Below, piece after piece: positions 62,215-64,000 of a DNA stretch of 64,000 bases (the first letter of the stretch is position 1; every line of letters starts with the position of its first letter). The notes under the pieces were generated by a model. That model was not told the DNA's origin. It worked only from the letters and a program-made list of their open reading frames with translations, and searched no databases. Made by a program: the position numbers and the translations under genes. The DNA comes from Rhizobium hidalgonense. GTDB lineage: Bacteria; Pseudomonadota; Alphaproteobacteria; Rhizobiales; Rhizobiaceae. The stretch spans positions 62,001-126,000 of the forward strand of contig NZ_LODW01000011.1 of the NCBI RefSeq assembly GCF_002914525.1. The letters are read 5' to 3'.

Positions 62215-62989
62215 CTGTAGCAGCGCTTTCAAAAGTCGGTCTCGATGCTTCTGCACATAGCCGATATCGCTGAGATACAGCTGAGCATCTCCTGCAGCCA
62301 CGTCCTCCACGAAGGTCTCGTCTCCGGCCGAGGCCCTTGCCTGCATGAAATTGACAAGCGCTTGGAGCCGCCTGCAGATCATCTCCGGGAGCTGTTGCCG
62401 TTCTTCTGCCGTTGTCTCATAGGCCGTGCAGAAGAGTTCCGCTCGCCGCAGCTGTTCGTCGAGGCCTGAAATCACGCCGGGATGGGAGGCACCGGACAAG
62501 GGCGCCCAGCGGTAAACCGCATAGGCCAGATCCCACAGTCGCGGTGCGGGATGCGCGGTGTCGAAATCGATGATCCCGACAGCCTCACACTCTGCCGTGG
62601 TGACGTTGTAAGGCGCGTAATCGCCATGGCAGACGATTTCGCGCGGTTCCTGCGGCGGCAGCATCCATGTCTGGATCGCGTCATCCGTAGCCAGAAACCC
62701 TTGAGATGCCGAATGAAAATGCCGCAGAAGCCTGGCTGCGGACAGCAGCATACGCTCCGATCCGATAGATCGGTCGCCCAAGTTTTCGCAGGCGCGCCCG
62801 GCGACGTAGCCGACGATCTCCTGGTTTTCCCCCTGAGATGCCGATGGGCTCCGGCGCCGCCAGAAAGCCACGGCTCCTGAGATGGCGCAAAAACCGATGC
62901 ACCGTCGGCGTCCATGCGCCTGATGGTCTGATGACGGTATTGCCATCGCGCCAGATCTGCTTGGTCCGTCCGCCGTCCAAAGGTTTCAC
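62179..62989 (-). pseudogene. Aminoglycoside-phosphotransferase-fold kinase, frameshifted
   Basis: Begins at GTG 62989 behind GGAGGAGATGAG and reads MKPLDGGRTKQIWRDGNTVIRP to FLAAPEPIGISG. The kinase then continues in another frame as ENQEIVGYVAGRACENLGDRS, with the catalytic loop EIVCHGDYAPYNVTT and metal site GIIDFDTAHPAPRLWDLAYAVYRW. Removing one G from the five-base tract at 62829-62833 joins the two parts into about 269 residues. The APH family phosphorylates small hydroxyl compounds, and most chromosomal members are not resistance genes. It is frameshifted or mis-sequenced; otherwise all motifs are present. Confidence 0.8.
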
Positions 62990-63015
62990 CTCATCTCCTC
63001 CAGCCTATCGTTCCT

Positions 63016-63894
63016 TTATGCGGATTTCCGTTTTTCAATATGGGCCTGAACCGTGGCGCCAAGGTTGGTCTCATGGCAGTTCCGATAGAACGTCACGGTC
63101 TCCGCAGGCATCCCATGGGGGATGGCGATGAAGTCTTCAAGCCGGAAGCCGCTTGAACGGCTGAGCTGCCCATCCGCCAGCTGGCTTTCGCTCAGCCCGT
63201 CGACACGTTCGGCCAGGGATTGGAAATAAGCAAGGTTCGCCTTCACCGTCGAAGGCGAAGATGTCTGTCCATGCGCGGGGATGACCAGCCTCGCATTGAG
63301 ATCACGGATCCGCTCCAGCGATGAACGGATCAGGCGAAGGTCTTCGGCGCTTTTGCTCCAGACTTCGGGGATAGGATATTCCACCGCATCGACGGCCAGG
63401 CAGATGCGAAGTTCGGGAATCCAAATGGCGATATGGTCGGGGGTGTGCCCGGGCGTATGGATGAGTTCGAGCGTCAGATCGCCGCCGTTGAGAACCATTG
63501 AGCCGGAGAAGATGAGATCGGGGCCGATGAGTTCGACATTGTGAAACCGCGATTCTTGGCTGGCTTTATCCTGCAAAACCTGCCGCGCGGAGGGGTCGCG
63601 CAAACGGTCGAGTGCCGCGTCATGCGCGATAATCGGTGCGCGGCCGGCAACGGCACCATTTCCCCAGAAGTGATCCCAATCCATATGCGAATTGATAACG
63701 ATCAGCGGGCGAGGCGCCTTTTCGTCAAGCAGGTCCAACGCCGTCCGGCATAGCTCAGGCGTTCCAAGCGTATCGATCAGGACGTTGAATCTCTCCGTCC
63801 TGACAAACATGGCATCGACTTCGTCCCCCGCCCGAACGATCACGATCCGATCGTCAAGTTCGGGATAGGTGCACAATTCTACCGATACATCCAC
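63016..63894 (-). CDS. Metallo-beta-lactamase-fold hydrolase (292 aa)
   Basis: The zinc ligands are visible: NSHMDWDHFWGN (His70, Asp74, His75; the first His-x-His is replaced by His-Met-Asp-Trp-Asp-His), HTPGHTPDHIAIW with a central His, LAVDAVEYP with the bridging Asp, and VIPAHGQ with the last His. The usual HxHxDH is thus altered to HxDxDH, so the first metal site is atypical. The family includes glyoxalase II-like and lactonase-like enzymes; the substrate is unknown. It starts 26 bases upstream of the phosphotransferase gene on the same strand and is likely co-transcribed. Confidence 0.85.
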   Translation of the reverse strand: MDVSVELCTYPELDDRIVIVRAGDEVDAMFVRTERFNVLIDTLGTPELCRTALDLLDEKAPRPLIVINSHMDWDHFWGNGAVAGRAPIIAHDAALDRLRDPSARQVLQDKASQESRFHNVELIGPDLIFSGSMVLNGGDLTLELIHTPGHTPDHIAIWIPELRICLAVDAVEYPIPEVWSKSAEDLRLIRSSLERIRDLNARLVIPAHGQTSSPSTVKANLAYFQSLAERVDGLSESQLADGQLSRSSGFRLEDFIAIPHGMPAETVTFYRNCHETNLGATVQAHIEKRKSA

Positions 63895-63906
63895 GTTTGG
63901 TTGCCT

Positions 63907-64000
63907 CTATTGCAATCGGAATGATCTCGTCGAGATGTTTGAATTGTTCGGGTGATGAAGCACCATAAGCGCTTCATGGCTGCTCGTCCCGCGGCGTGAA
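63907..64000 (-). CDS. Possible 3' end of a gene entering from the right edge
   Basis: On the minus strand one frame is open from the window edge to a TAG at 63907 and would end ...HHPNNSNISTRSFRLQ, 12 bases before the start of the metallo-hydrolase gene. The piece is too short (about 30 residues) to recognise a family and could be chance. Confidence 0.25.
   Translation of the reverse strand, partial: SRRGTSSHEALMVLHHPNNSNISTRSFRLQ

Noticed and set aside
1..64000. CRISPR arrays, insertion-sequence transposases, phage genes, rRNA
   Set aside because: No spaced direct repeats, transposase motifs, phage structural genes or rRNA segments were recognised in either strand.

Overview
The window looks like chromosome or large-replicon sequence from a Rhizobium-type alphaproteobacterium. 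The evidence is high GC, many solute ABC transporters next to sugar regulators, GTG starts with strong GGAGG sites, and protein families typical of soil and plant-associated Rhizobiales. No rRNA, tRNA, CRISPR array or transposase gene was seen. This was read by eye without database searches, so family names rest on recognised motifs and architecture.

Layout. (1) 1-5911: the end of a large FAD/Fe-S dehydrogenase that runs off the left edge, a group of four small genes (two unknown, one DUF2934, one small HD phosphohydrolase), an intact cyclase-like gene beside a frameshifted relative, and a HIT protein. (2) 5971-16921: carbohydrate island 1. A minus-strand operon encodes an ABC importer (two permeases, ATPase, binding protein) with a GH88 unsaturated uronyl hydrolase, a YesL-like DUF624 protein and a DUF2264 protein. 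Divergent from it are a heparinase II/III-type protein and a discoidin-like protein. (3) 16916-20742: a GlxA-type regulator with an isochorismatase-like hydrolase, then a two-component system. (4) 20743-24854: a repeat element and an SsuABC/TauABC-type transporter with a FadR-type regulator. (5) 25144-25679: a toxin-antitoxin pair. (6) 25685-31384: island 2, with a LacI regulator, a cytoplasmic alpha-L-fucosidase, and an importer that has no ATPase gene of its own. (7) 31582-35370: an orphan ribose-type binding protein followed by a chemoreceptor, then a decayed DUF3422 gene. (8) 35538-45155: island 3, a pectin-type locus with a divergent binding protein, an 840-residue protein of unknown function, GH105, GH28, an ATPase and two permeases. 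(9) 45644-49070: three further regulators (ROK, AraC, LacI). (10) 49247-56543: a TetR-controlled RND pump with two tandem adaptors, and a lipoprotein hydrolase. (11) 56673-63894: a frameshifted NCS1 transporter, a second chemoreceptor, a DUF4272 protein, CorA, a frameshifted phosphotransferase and a metallo-beta-lactamase-fold hydrolase.

Common theme: the three carbohydrate islands carry enzymes without visible signal peptides next to periplasmic-binding-protein importers. This fits a scavenger strategy in which plant or microbial uronate- and fucose-containing oligosaccharides are imported whole and cut in the cytoplasm. Two clear operator families are visible: GAACCGGTTC around the LacI/fucosidase promoters, and ATGAAAA-NN-TTTTCAT in the divergent leader of the pectin-type locus. 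A TetR-type palindrome also lies in front of the RND pump.

Four genes appear to carry single-base frameshifts (about 2530, 5010, 57470 and 62830). They are either recent pseudogenes or consensus errors, and raw reads would decide.
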